Below, piece by piece: positions 26,035-35,022 of a stretch of 64,000 nt of DNA. Source of the stretch: CADEDH01 sp965263455 (lineage in GTDB: Bacteria > Actinomycetota > Acidimicrobiia > Acidimicrobiales > SZUA-35). Under the pieces are notes generated by a model. It was not told the DNA's origin and did not search any database. It saw only the letters and a program-made list of their open reading frames with translations. The DNA is taken from the NCBI GenBank assembly GCA_965263455.1, contig CBDHHN010000004.1:3038001-3102000 (forward strand), in the 5' to 3' direction. How positions within the stretch are numbered: the stretch's first letter is position 1; each line of letters begins with the position of its first letter. The position numbers were made by a program, and so were the translations under genes.

Positions 26035-26526
26035 ATGGAGATCCGTCAGATGCACCACATCGCCTACCGGTGTCGGGATGCGGGGGAGACGGCCCGGTTC
26101 TACGAGAAGCTGCTCGATCTGCCCCTGGCCCATGTCATCGTCCAGGACCGGGTGCCGTCGACCCAGGCCCACGACCCCCACTGCCACCTGTTCTTCGAGC
26201 TGGCCGATCACAGCTACCTGGCCTTCTTCGACGTGGCCAGCGAGGGTGAGGTGGTCCAGGGCACCAACCCCGACTGGGCCCAGCACATCGCCATGGAGTT
26301 GGCCTCGGTCGAGGAGCTGACGGTGGCCCAGGCCCGCCTCGAGGGCGAGGGGGTCGACGTCCTGGGCCCGGTCGACCACGGCTTCATCCGGTCGATCTAC
26401 TTCTACGACCCGAGCGGACATCGGCTCGAACTCACGTGCCGGACCGACCAGCCCGGTGACCTCGATCGCTACCGGACCGAGGCCTGGTCGGCCCTCGACG
26501 ACTGGTCCGAGGCCAAGGCCGTCTGA
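26035..26526 (+). CDS. VOC (glyoxalase/dioxygenase) family protein
   Basis: The 163-aa protein has the paired beta-alpha-beta-beta-beta units of the vicinal oxygen chelate family. MHHIAYRCRDAGETARFYEKLLDLPL is the first half-site, with its histidine ligand, and the second ends in IYFYDPSGHRLELT with a glutamate ligand. A HDPHCHLFF segment adds further possible metal ligands. Its ATG follows the TAG of the glycosyltransferase with no spacer, so they are surely co-transcribed. Substrate unknown. Confidence 0.88.
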   Translation: MEIRQMHHIAYRCRDAGETARFYEKLLDLPLAHVIVQDRVPSTQAHDPHCHLFFELADHSYLAFFDVASEGEVVQGTNPDWAQHIAMELASVEELTVAQARLEGEGVDVLGPVDHGFIRSIYFYDPSGHRLELTCRTDQPGDLDRYRTEAWSALDDWSEAKAV

Positions 26527-26590
26527 GTCCGGAGGGGGGCGCCGGGGCGGCCGGCCCCGGGCGCCAGGTCCCCGGCGCTAGGTTGATCGG

Positions 26591-27559
26591 GTGTTGACCG
26601 ACGTACCCGGCATCTCGGTGGGGCACTGGACCGACGAGGTGGCCCGCACCGGCTGCACCGTGGTGCTGATGCCGGAAGGGACGGTGGCCTCGGGCGAGGT
26701 GCGGGGCGGAGCCCCGGCCAGCCGGGAGTTCGCCCTTCTGGACCCGGTCCGCACGGTGGCCAACGTCGACGGCGTGGTCCTGACCGGGGGCTCCGCGTTC
26801 GGGCTGGCCACGGCCGACGGGGTCATGACCTGGCTCGAGGAGCAGGGCCGCGGCTACGAGACCCGCCACGGGCGGGTACCGATCGTGGTCGGCCTCGGGC
26901 TGTTCGACCTCGGGGTGGGCGACCCGACGGTGCGCCCGGGGGCGGCGCAGGGACGTCTCGCCGCCGAGGCCGCGGCCGATGGCCCGGTGGCGCTCGGTCG
27001 CGTCGGAGCGGGGACGGGGGCCACGGCCAACAAGTGGGCGGGTGCCGACGGGGCCGTCGATGCTGGTCTCGGTTCGGCCACGCTCCGGGTGGGGCCGGTG
27101 GTGGTCAGTGCTCTGGTTGCCGTCAACGCCGTCGGCGCCATCGACGACGGGACCTCGATCGTCGACCCCGGACCGCCGGCCCGGGCCGCCCGCCTCGCCG
27201 ACGACGAGGATGTCGACGGTCGGGCCAACACCACGCTCGGCGTGGTCGCCACCAACGCCCGCCTGGACAAGCTCGGCTGCCATCTTCTGGCCCAGTCGGC
27301 CCACGATGGCCTGGCCCGGGCGTTGCTCCCGGCCCACACCGCCGGTGACGGCGATGCCGTGGTGGCCGTCGCCACCGGCGCCATCGAGGTCGGACCGGGC
27401 CCCGAGCCCCAGCCCGAGTCCGAGCCCGAGTCCGGGTCCGAGGCGGCGCCGGAGGCGGCGGAGGAGACCGTGGCCGGTCGCGCCCCCGACGTCGATCTGG
27501 CCCACCTCCGGGTCCTGGCCCAACAGGTCGTGGCCGCGGCCGTCCGTTCCCTGGCCTGA
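26591..27559 (+). CDS. P1 (S58/DmpA) family N-terminal nucleophile peptidase
   Basis: The 322-aa protein matches P1 aminopeptidases, which cut themselves into two chains to expose a Ser or Thr nucleophile. The N-terminus LTDVPGISVGHWTDEVARTG, the GGSAFGLATADGVMTWLEE block and GAGTGATANKW are characteristic. The likely self-cleavage site is before a threonine in ANTTLGVVATNARLDK. A low-complexity Pro-Glu-Ser insertion lies about 50 residues before the C-terminus. TAGGTT at 26579-26584 is 6 nt before GTG 26591, so the mRNA is probably leaderless. It may act on small D- or beta-peptides. Confidence 0.87.
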   Translation: MLTDVPGISVGHWTDEVARTGCTVVLMPEGTVASGEVRGGAPASREFALLDPVRTVANVDGVVLTGGSAFGLATADGVMTWLEEQGRGYETRHGRVPIVVGLGLFDLGVGDPTVRPGAAQGRLAAEAAADGPVALGRVGAGTGATANKWAGADGAVDAGLGSATLRVGPVVVSALVAVNAVGAIDDGTSIVDPGPPARAARLADDEDVDGRANTTLGVVATNARLDKLGCHLLAQSAHDGLARALLPAHTAGDGDAVVAVATGAIEVGPGPEPQPESEPESGSEAAPEAAEETVAGRAPDVDLAHLRVLAQQVVAAAVRSLA

Positions 27560-27590
27560 CCGGGGGCGCCGGCCTGGCGTCGGGACGGCC

Positions 27591-28598
27591 TCAGCCCGGC
27601 AGGGAGGCGGTGTTGGCCCCGCAGACGATGATGCCGACGTGGCCGTCGGGGTCGTCGAGGGGGATGACCCCGGACAGGACGGCGGCCACCGGGACGGCGG
27701 CCGACGGCTCGGTGACGACACGGAACCGGTCCCACAGGAAGTGTTGGGCCCGCACCACCTCGTCGTCGGTGACCACCACGCTGGCGGCGCCGGCGGCCCG
27801 GAGCCGGTTCCAGGCCAACGTGCCGATCGAGCTGGCCCCCAGAGCGTCGGCGGCGATCCCGGTCACGGCCACCGGCACCGGCCCGTCGGCCTCGAGGGCC
27901 CGGGCGTAGGCGGCGGTGCCCTCGGTCTCGCACGCCACCACCGCCACCGGCTTCGGCGGTGTCGACCCGGTCGCGGTGTCGGCGTGGCCGGGGCCGGTGG
28001 CGCTCCCCCCGGGCCCGGCCGAGAACCACGTGGCCACGCCGCCGACCAGGCCCCCGCCCCCGCAGGCCACCAGCACGGTGTCGAGGTCGGGGACCTGGGT
28101 CTCGAACTCGCGCCCGGTGGTGCCCGCCCCCGCCATCACCAGCGGGGACTCGTAGGCGTGCACCGACTCGGCGTCGTGTTCGGCGAGGAAGGCCTGGGAC
28201 GCCTGCAACGATTCGGCGTAGACGTCGCCCACCTGATGGACGGTGGCGCCGTAGGCCCGCAGCCGGTCGACCTTGGCCGGAGCCGAGATGGTCGGCACGA
28301 AGATGTGGGCCGGCCGCCCGAGCTCCCGGGCCGCCCAGGCCACTGCGGCACCGTGATTGCCCCCGGACGCCGCCACCACCCCGTCGGGCCGGGGATCGGC
28401 CGCCAGCAGGTGGCTGGCCGCGCCCCGGGCCTTGAAGCTGCCCGAGTGCTGGACCAGCTCCAGCTTGAGGCTCACGGTGCCCGTGCCCCCGAAGGTCGAC
28501 CCGGGCACGGTGAGGACGGGCGTGGTGCGCACCAGGGGAGCGATCCGGTCGGCGGCGGCGGCGATGTCGGAACGGGTCAGCGTGGGGAGGCCGGTCAT
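27591..28598 (-). CDS. PLP-dependent serine/threonine dehydratase family enzyme
   Basis: The 335-aa protein is a fold-type II PLP enzyme. The PLP lysine is in QHSGSFKARGAASHLL. The phosphate loop region is ASGGNHGAAVAWAAREL and a second glycine-rich loop is VACGGGGLVGGVA. The end GIIVCGANT matches threonine dehydratases. There is no ACT regulatory domain, so it is a short catabolic-type or racemase-like enzyme. About 15 linker residues (GGSATGPGHADTATG) are inserted after the second loop. The divergent neighbour is tsaE. Confidence 0.88.
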   Translation of the reverse strand: MTGLPTLTRSDIAAAADRIAPLVRTTPVLTVPGSTFGGTGTVSLKLELVQHSGSFKARGAASHLLAADPRPDGVVAASGGNHGAAVAWAARELGRPAHIFVPTISAPAKVDRLRAYGATVHQVGDVYAESLQASQAFLAEHDAESVHAYESPLVMAGAGTTGREFETQVPDLDTVLVACGGGGLVGGVATWFSAGPGGSATGPGHADTATGSTPPKPVAVVACETEGTAAYARALEADGPVPVAVTGIAADALGASSIGTLAWNRLRAAGAASVVVTDDEVVRAQHFLWDRFRVVTEPSAAVPVAAVLSGVIPLDDPDGHVGIIVCGANTASLPG

Positions 28599-28606
28599 GG
28601 GTGGGC

Positions 28607-28664
28607 ACGGTACCGGCGGCTCCCCGGTCCTCGGGTCGGCCCGGAGCCCGGCAGCCCGTACCCT
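28607..28664. promoter_or_regulatory. divergent leaderless promoters (dehydratase and tsaE)
   Basis: On the minus strand TACCGT (28612-28607) is 8 nt before the ATG of the dehydratase. On the plus strand TACCCT (28659-28664) is 7 nt before the ATG of tsaE. Both would give mRNAs starting at or next to the initiation codon. No clear -35 is seen on either side. Confidence 0.55.
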
Positions 28665-28671
28665 CGACAGG

Positions 28672-29301
28672 ATGTCCACCCCCGTCGATCCGTCGCCCTC
28701 GGGTGCCCGGTCCCCCGCCGGGGACCCGGTGCTGTGCGCCGCCACCGACGGGCCCGAGGCCACTCGGGCGCTGGGGTCGGCCCTGGCCGAGGTCCTGGTC
28801 GACGGCGATCTGCTGGTCCTGACCGGCGACCTCGGGGCCGGTAAGACGTGCCTGACCCAGGGCCTGGGCGCCGGCCTCGGGGTGGACGAGCGGATCACCA
28901 GCCCGACCTTCACCCTGGTGGCCGAGTACCGGGGCCGTCTGCGGCTCCATCATCTCGACGTGTACCGGCTCGACGGCCCGGCCGATGCCCTCGACCTCGA
29001 TCTGCGCGAGCTGGCCGAGGACGGCGTCACCGTGGTCGAGTGGGGCGAGCGGGTCGAACCCGCCCTCGGCGCCGACCGGCTCGTCGTCGAGTTGACCTTC
29101 CCCGACCTCGGCCTCGCACCCGCCGACGGCCCTGTCGGAGATGGGGCTGCCGGGGTCGGGGCTCCCGGAGACGGAGTTGCCGGGGACGGAGTTGCCGGAG
29201 ACGATCATCGCCGGTTCCGGTGCCAGCTCGTGGGCGATCGCTGGACCTCCCGGACCGAGGCGCTGACCGGGGCCCTGGCACCGTGGGCGGCGCCGTGCTG
29301 A
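28672..29301 (+). CDS. tsaE: tRNA t6A biosynthesis ATPase TsaE
   Basis: The 209-aa protein is TsaE, the ATPase that resets the TsaB-TsaD complex during t6A37 synthesis. Walker A is GDLGAGKT at residues 52-59. ITSPTFTLVAEY and HHLDVYRLDG are diagnostic, and VVEWGERV is the usual end of the core. The protein is longer than the usual 150 residues because of an N-terminal extension and a Gly-Ala-Asp repeat near residues 156-180. ATG 28672 is supported by a -10 at leaderless distance. Its stop overlaps the tsaB GTG. Confidence 0.92.
   Translation: MSTPVDPSPSGARSPAGDPVLCAATDGPEATRALGSALAEVLVDGDLLVLTGDLGAGKTCLTQGLGAGLGVDERITSPTFTLVAEYRGRLRLHHLDVYRLDGPADALDLDLRELAEDGVTVVEWGERVEPALGADRLVVELTFPDLGLAPADGPVGDGAAGVGAPGDGVAGDGVAGDDHRRFRCQLVGDRWTSRTEALTGALAPWAAPC
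29138..29198 (+). repeat. 15-bp imperfect tandem repeat inside tsaE
   Basis: About four units resembling GGAGACGGAGTTGCC follow each other. They are translated as GDGAAGVGAPGDGVAGDGVAGDD, a flexible segment after the TsaE core. The reading frame is kept because the unit is a multiple of three. It could vary in copy number between strains. Confidence 0.7.
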
Positions 29302-29960
29302 CCCTGGCCGTGACCTCGTCGACGGCCGCCGTCGGGGTGGCCGTCGGAACCGCCGGGGCCGAGCCGTCGGCCATGGTGCACCGTCAGCTGCTGACCGATC
29401 GCCGCCACAGCGAGGAGCTGACCCCACTGGTCCGGGCCACCCTGGCCGAGGCCGGCGTCGGTCTGGACGACATCGAACTCCTGGCCGCCGACATCGGCCC
29501 CGGCCGGTTCACCGGCCTGCGGGTCGGACTGGCCACCGTCCGGGCCCTGGCCCTGGCCACCGGTCGGCCTGCGGTGGGCGTCACCAGCCTGGAGGCGCTG
29601 GCCGCGGCCGAGCCCCTCGCCGACCGGCCGCTGGTCGCCGTGATCGACGCCCGTCGGGCCGAGGTCTTCCAGCAGCCGTTCGGCCCCGACGGACCCACCG
29701 GGGACCCCCGGGTCGGTCGACCCGAGGACCTGGGCCCACAGGCTCGGGTCGGTGGTGACCCGGTGGTGGTGGGCGACGGTGCCGACCGGTACGCCGAGCA
29801 CTACGGATCCGGCGTGCGGTCCGGGCGGACACCGTCGGCCGCCGTCCTGGTCCACCTGGCCGGCCGGCGTCAGGCCCGAGTCGGCGCCGAGCTTCGACCG
29901 CTGTACCTGAGGGACGCCGACGTGAACGTCAACGTCAAGACCCGCCACACGCCACGATGA
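29295..29960 (+). CDS. tsaB: tRNA t6A biosynthesis protein TsaB
   Basis: The 221-aa protein is TsaB, the inactive ASKHA-fold partner that dimerises with TsaD. The N-terminus LTLAVTSSTAAVGVAV, the HSEELTPLVRATLAEAG motif and IGPGRFTGLRVGLATVRALA are characteristic. GTG 29295 overlaps the tsaE stop. Its end overlaps rimI by ATGA. The tail ending in VNVNVKTRHTPR is not conserved. Confidence 0.92.
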   Translation: MLTLAVTSSTAAVGVAVGTAGAEPSAMVHRQLLTDRRHSEELTPLVRATLAEAGVGLDDIELLAADIGPGRFTGLRVGLATVRALALATGRPAVGVTSLEALAAAEPLADRPLVAVIDARRAEVFQQPFGPDGPTGDPRVGRPEDLGPQARVGGDPVVVGDGADRYAEHYGSGVRSGRTPSAAVLVHLAGRRQARVGAELRPLYLRDADVNVNVKTRHTPR

Positions 29961-30444
29961 CGATCGAACTCCGGGAGATGACCCGCCGTCACCTGGCCCC
30001 GGTGGCCCGGCTGGAGGCCGAAGCCAACCCCAGCCCCTGGTCGCTGACGCTGTTCGAGGGGGAGTTGGCGCTGCCGCCCAGCTCCCGCCAATGGTTGGTG
30101 GCGGTGGACGGCGACCGGGTCGTCGGCTTCGGGGGCATGATGTACGCCGCGTCCACCGCTCATCTGATGAATCTGGGGGTGGCCGACGACCGTCGCCGCG
30201 AGGGCATCGGTCTCCGCCTGTGTGTGTCCCTGTTCCGTGAGGCCCGGCACCGGGGGGCCGTCGACCTCACGCTCGAGGTCCGGTCCTCGAACACCCGGGC
30301 CAGGGTCCTGTACCAGAAGTTGGCCATGACCTCGGCCGGACGGCGGCCCCGGTACTACCCGGACGGCGAGGACGCCGAGATCTACTGGATCCACGACCTG
30401 CAGGACCCCTCGGTGCGCGACCACCTCGACACGCTGGGAGTGGC

Positions 30445-30448
<4 letters not shown>
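29957..30448 (+). CDS. rimI: ribosomal-protein-alanine N-acetyltransferase RimI
   Basis: The 163-aa GNAT protein matches RimI, which acetylates the N-terminus of S18. The acetyl-CoA motif is VADDRRREGIGLRL, followed by LTLEVRSSNTRARVLYQKLAM and YYPDGEDAEIYW, all typical. It overlaps tsaB upstream and tsaD downstream by ATGA. The tsaB-rimI-tsaD order is widely conserved and supports RimI over a generic GNAT. Confidence 0.9.
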
Positions 30449-31548
<1,100 letters not shown>

Positions 31549-31553
31549 GGGCG

Positions 31554-31585
31554 ACCGACCCCGACCCGAGCCGGGACCGGTCGGT
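31554..31585. terminator. possible bidirectional terminator between tsaD and the sigma-like gene
   Basis: ACCGACC at 31554-31560 pairs with GGTCGGT at 31579-31585, with a further CCCG/CGGG pairing inside the loop. The genes on both sides converge here with only a 71-base gap. There is no T-run on either strand. Confidence 0.35.
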
Positions 31586-31619
31586 TCGGCCCCCATTGGT
31601 GAGCCCACTCCGGCCCCGT

Positions 31620-32405
31620 TCAGGCGGCGGGGGCGAGGGCCGGATGGCGGCGGACGGCCGAGCGCAGCCGGGACAACCGGGTTCGGACCGCTTCCCGGCC
31701 CAGGCCGAGGTCGTCGGCGATTCGGCTTGTCGGTTCGTCCAGGAACCAGGCCCGGAACGCCATCTCCCGGGTGAGGGCCACCGAGTCGGCCGACCCGGGT
31801 AGCCGGGCCAGGGTGGCGGCCAGCGCCTCCACCACCTCTCGCCCGCCCACGACGTCCTCAGGGCGCGCCCGGCGGTCGGCCAGCTCCTCCCGGTGCGGTC
31901 GGCCCCGTCGGTCCGCCGCTCGGTTCGTCCAGTGGTCGTCGCCGCCCGCCGACCGGACCCAGCGGTCCTCGCCGGAGGCGGCGGTCGGTCGTGGCCGGGA
32001 CCGGTTCAGCCGCTGCCGCGTGTCCAGCACCAGGTTGGCGGCGATCCGCCGGGGACGTCGCGACAGGTCGTGGGCCAACACCACCTCGACGAAGGTGGCC
32101 ACCACGGCGCCCGCACCCCGGTCGGGACCCCGACTGCGGCCCGAGAGCCGGGCCAACGCCGGCCGGAACTGGACCACGAGGGTCCGGACCGCCCCCTCGT
32201 CACCGTCCTGAGCCAAGGCGACGAGCGCGGCCTGCAGCGCGTCGGTGTCGGGCCCGCCGGGTGGAGCCGCCAGTTGCGGTGCCGTCCAGGCCCGTACGGT
32301 CGGGTACTGGTCGGCCCAGCGGGCCCGTTCGGCCTTCCCCCGGCGGGATCGGACCCACCGCTCCCAGTCATCGGTCAGGCGGCGCAGCAGTTCGGTGTCG
32401 GACAT
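31620..32405 (-). CDS. sigma-70-like helix-turn-helix protein, function unknown
   Basis: The 261-aa protein ends in a helix-turn-helix that looks like sigma-70 region 4: TSRIADDLGLGREAVRTRL SRLRSAVRRH (read across one motif). The middle resembles a degenerate region 2 (EGAVRTLVVQFRPALARLSGR). The N-terminus is rich in Trp, Arg and Asp (DDWERWVRSRRGKAERARWADQYP is the first helix). A basic, low-complexity linker joins the two parts. GGGAGG lies upstream of ATG 32405. It diverges from the GH92 gene and could regulate it. It is not a standard ECF sigma factor, and I cannot name a family. Confidence 0.55.
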   Translation of the reverse strand: MSDTELLRRLTDDWERWVRSRRGKAERARWADQYPTVRAWTAPQLAAPPGGPDTDALQAALVALAQDGDEGAVRTLVVQFRPALARLSGRSRGPDRGAGAVVATFVEVVLAHDLSRRPRRIAANLVLDTRQRLNRSRPRPTAASGEDRWVRSAGGDDHWTNRAADRRGRPHREELADRRARPEDVVGGREVVEALAATLARLPGSADSVALTREMAFRAWFLDEPTSRIADDLGLGREAVRTRLSRLRSAVRRHPALAPAA

Positions 32406-32622
32406 GGATGGAACCTCCCGTTCGGGGAGTCATCCCAGGTGAGGGACCTCACGCGCGACCTACCGTTCGACCTCACGTTTCGGACACTGGTCCAGATTCC
32501 TCGCCCCGCACGGCGCCGCCATCCGGGCGGGGGCGGGTTCAACGAGGGGGTTCCCGGAGGGACGGAAGAAGGGCGAAAGAGGCCATTCACGGCGGGGACA
32601 CCGGCACGGAACACCCCTTTCG

Positions 32623-32628
32623 TAGCGT
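32623..32628 (+). promoter_or_regulatory. -10 box of a predicted leaderless promoter before GH92
   Basis: TAGCGT is followed by 7 bases and then ATG 32636, the same geometry seen at other leaderless genes here. The 244-base gap to the sigma-like gene holds this promoter and the GGGAGG of that gene. Nothing else clear is seen in it. Confidence 0.5.
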
Positions 32629-32635
32629 CCGGACC

Positions 32636-32653
32636 ATGAGGGCCATCACGTGA
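32636..32653 (+). CDS. predicted leaderless 5-codon minicistron (MRAIT)
   Basis: ATG AGG GCC ATC ACG TGA encodes MRAIT. Its TGA overlaps the GTG start of the GH92 gene as GTGA. GAGGG at 32638-32642, inside the minicistron, is 7 nt before that GTG and would serve as its ribosome binding site. If the mRNA starts at the ATG, ribosomes would translate MRAIT and then reinitiate. This is a prediction from sequence. Confidence 0.4.
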   Translation: MRAIT

Positions 32654-34905
32654 TCGACGATGTCGACCCCTTCATCGGGAGCGATGTCACCGACCTGCCA
32701 CCGGCCGCCGGCCTGGCGGCGACCTGGTGGTGGCCCAAGCCCCAGGTCGGCAACACCCATCCCGGGGCCACCCACCCTTTCGGGATGGTGTCGGCCTGCG
32801 CCTACTCGGGGGCCTACCCCACCGGCTACGGCCGCTACGCCATGAGCACCGAGGGCGTGCCGCCCACCTTGCACCCGCGGCTCCAGGCCTCGGGGTTCAC
32901 CCACTTCCAGCAGTCGGGAACCGGAGCCATCCGCAAGTACTACAACTACTACCGGGTCTCCCCGATGCTCGAACCCCTCGACGGGCTCGACACCCAGTGG
33001 GCCCTGGTGTCGGAGACGGCCGAGCCCGGCTACTACTCGGCCAAGCTGGGCTCGGGGATCCGGGCCGAGCTCACGGTGGGGCCGAAGTCGGCCGTGCACC
33101 GCTACACCTTCCCCAGTCATCCCGACGCCCGCCTGGTCGTCGACTTCTCCCTCGGTGGCCTGGCCATCGACCACGGGCGGACGACTCCGACCGGGGCCCG
33201 GTTGGAGTCGGTGGCCCCCGGTGTGGCCCGGGGCGAGATCGTGGTCGAGGGGGTCCCCCTGGCCGTGCACATCGAATGCGACACCCCGGGGTGGCGTCAG
33301 ATGCTGTGGTACGACCGGCGGCTGATGGCCGGCAGCACCCGCCTCGACTTCGACGCCATCCGACCGACGACCCTCCGCCCCTTCGGCCTCATCCTGATCG
33401 GACCCACCGCTCCGGGCCAGAGCGTCGAGTTGCGGCTGGGATTCTCGCTCCGGGGCGTGGATCAGGCCCGGGCCAACCTCGACGCCGACTGCGGCGGCCC
33501 CGGGCCGGCCTTCGACCGGCGTCGGTCGCTGACCGCCGGCACCTGGCGCGACCACCTGGGCCGGATCCAGATCGAGGGCGTGGGTCCCGAACAGCGCACC
33601 GTGTTCGCCTCGTCGCTCTACCGCAGCCTGATCAAGCCGTGCTTCGCCCCCGATGAGAGTCCGTTCTGGTCCCACGGGGGCCCGTTCGTGTTCGACATCT
33701 GCACGATGTGGGACATCTACAAGACCCAACTCCCGCTCATCACGGCCATCGCCCTCGACCGTGCCGTCGAGTTGGCCCACGCCCTGCTGTCGGTGGCCGA
33801 GATCGAGGGGAACCTGCCCATCGGGTACCGCATGGCCCGGGGAGCCGACCGGTTCTTCCGGCAGGGGAGCGCGCTGGCCCACACCTTCCTGGCCGACCTG
33901 TGCCGACTGGCCAGGGCCGGCGCTCCGGGACCTGCCGCCATCGACTGGGACAACGCGCTCGTCCACCTCCACGGCGACCTCATGCGCAACTACGGCGAGG
34001 ACTACCGGGAGAACCCGGTCGTGCATCCGATCAGCCACTCCCTCGATCTGGCCTACGGCTACCACTGCACCGCCGACGTGGCCCGCTGGGTCGACGACCA
34101 CGCCCTGGCCGGTCAGTTGGCGGCGCTGGCCGAGGGCTGGATCGAGGCCTTCGACCCCGACACCGGCCTCCTCCGGGACTCGACCTTCTACGAGGGCGGT
34201 CGTTGGAACTACTCGTTCCGCCTCCTCCACGACATGGCAGCCCGGGTCGAGCTGGCTGGTGGGGCCGAACGGTTCGTCGAGCTCCTCGACCGGTTCTTCG
34301 GCTTCGATCAACCCCCGGTCAAGCAGCTGGGGCTGCCGCCGTTCGGGGCCGAGGTGGCCGAAGGCTACGCCCTGAACCGGTTCCAGGGGCTCAACAACGA
34401 GCCCGACATGGAGGCCCCGTGGGCCTATCACTACGCCGGTCGGCCCGACCGGACCGCCGAGGTGGTCCAGGGCGTCCTGCGTAGCCAGTTCGCCCCGGGT
34501 CGGGGTGGCCTCCCCGGCAACGACGATTCCGGGGGCCTCAGCTCGTGGTACGTGTGGTCGGCGCTCGGTCTCTATCCGGTTGCGGGCCAGGACGTGTTCC
34601 TGGTCAGCGCCCCCAGCGTCGCCCGGGCCGACCTCACCGTTGGCGATCACGCACTGGTGGTCGAGACCACGGGCCAGGTCGCCGGTGATGCCGCCGACCC
34701 CGAGGCCCCGACCCGCCACGTGACCGGTCTGGCCCTCGACGGGGTCGAGGTCGACCGGTCCTGGATCACGGCCACGGAGTTCCACCGCCTTCGTCGGCTC
34801 ACCGTCGCACTGGCCGAACGCCCGGGAACCTGGGGAACCGGTCACCCGCCGCCCTCCACCGGCCCTCCGGCGTCGGCGGCGCGGTCGGGATCCCGTGACC
34901 TCTGA
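32650..34905 (+). CDS. GH92 family alpha-mannosidase-like glycoside hydrolase
   Basis: The 751-aa protein belongs to GH92, calcium-dependent exo-alpha-mannosidases. VDPFIG at residues 5-10, VGNTHPGATHPFGMVSA and GFTHFQQSGTG form the N-terminal domain. GNDDSGGLSSWYVWSALG near residue 620 is the catalytic-domain signature. There is no signal peptide: the catalytic fold begins within the first ten residues, so the enzyme looks cytoplasmic, unlike most GH92 enzymes. The start is GTG 32650; ATG 32636 meets a stop after five codons. The last 45 residues are unconserved. A GT4 gene follows. Confidence 0.88.
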   Translation: MIDDVDPFIGSDVTDLPPAAGLAATWWWPKPQVGNTHPGATHPFGMVSACAYSGAYPTGYGRYAMSTEGVPPTLHPRLQASGFTHFQQSGTGAIRKYYNYYRVSPMLEPLDGLDTQWALVSETAEPGYYSAKLGSGIRAELTVGPKSAVHRYTFPSHPDARLVVDFSLGGLAIDHGRTTPTGARLESVAPGVARGEIVVEGVPLAVHIECDTPGWRQMLWYDRRLMAGSTRLDFDAIRPTTLRPFGLILIGPTAPGQSVELRLGFSLRGVDQARANLDADCGGPGPAFDRRRSLTAGTWRDHLGRIQIEGVGPEQRTVFASSLYRSLIKPCFAPDESPFWSHGGPFVFDICTMWDIYKTQLPLITAIALDRAVELAHALLSVAEIEGNLPIGYRMARGADRFFRQGSALAHTFLADLCRLARAGAPGPAAIDWDNALVHLHGDLMRNYGEDYRENPVVHPISHSLDLAYGYHCTADVARWVDDHALAGQLAALAEGWIEAFDPDTGLLRDSTFYEGGRWNYSFRLLHDMAARVELAGGAERFVELLDRFFGFDQPPVKQLGLPPFGAEVAEGYALNRFQGLNNEPDMEAPWAYHYAGRPDRTAEVVQGVLRSQFAPGRGGLPGNDDSGGLSSWYVWSALGLYPVAGQDVFLVSAPSVARADLTVGDHALVVETTGQVAGDAADPEAPTRHVTGLALDGVEVDRSWITATEFHRLRRLTVALAERPGTWGTGHPPPSTGPPASAARSGSRDL

Positions 34906-34972
34906 CCGAACCCACCCACCCGACCGACCCACCGACCGACCGAACCCACCCGACCCGACCCACCGACACGCA
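34904..34972. repeat. C/A-rich low-complexity repeat
   Basis: The spacer between GH92 and the GT4 gene is made of overlapping ACCGACC, GAACCCACC and CCCGACC units for about 70 bases, almost free of T. No hairpin or promoter stands out. It may have grown by slippage. Confidence 0.6.
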
Positions 34973-35022
34973 CCGTCCCGGCCGCCGACCCGGCGACCGG
35001 ACCCGATCCGAAGGAGTAGGCG

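Noticed and set aside
27408..27470. Pro-Glu-Ser repeat in the P1 peptidase as a frameshift region
   Set aside because: The frame stays open and conserved sequence resumes after it, so it is an in-frame low-complexity insert.
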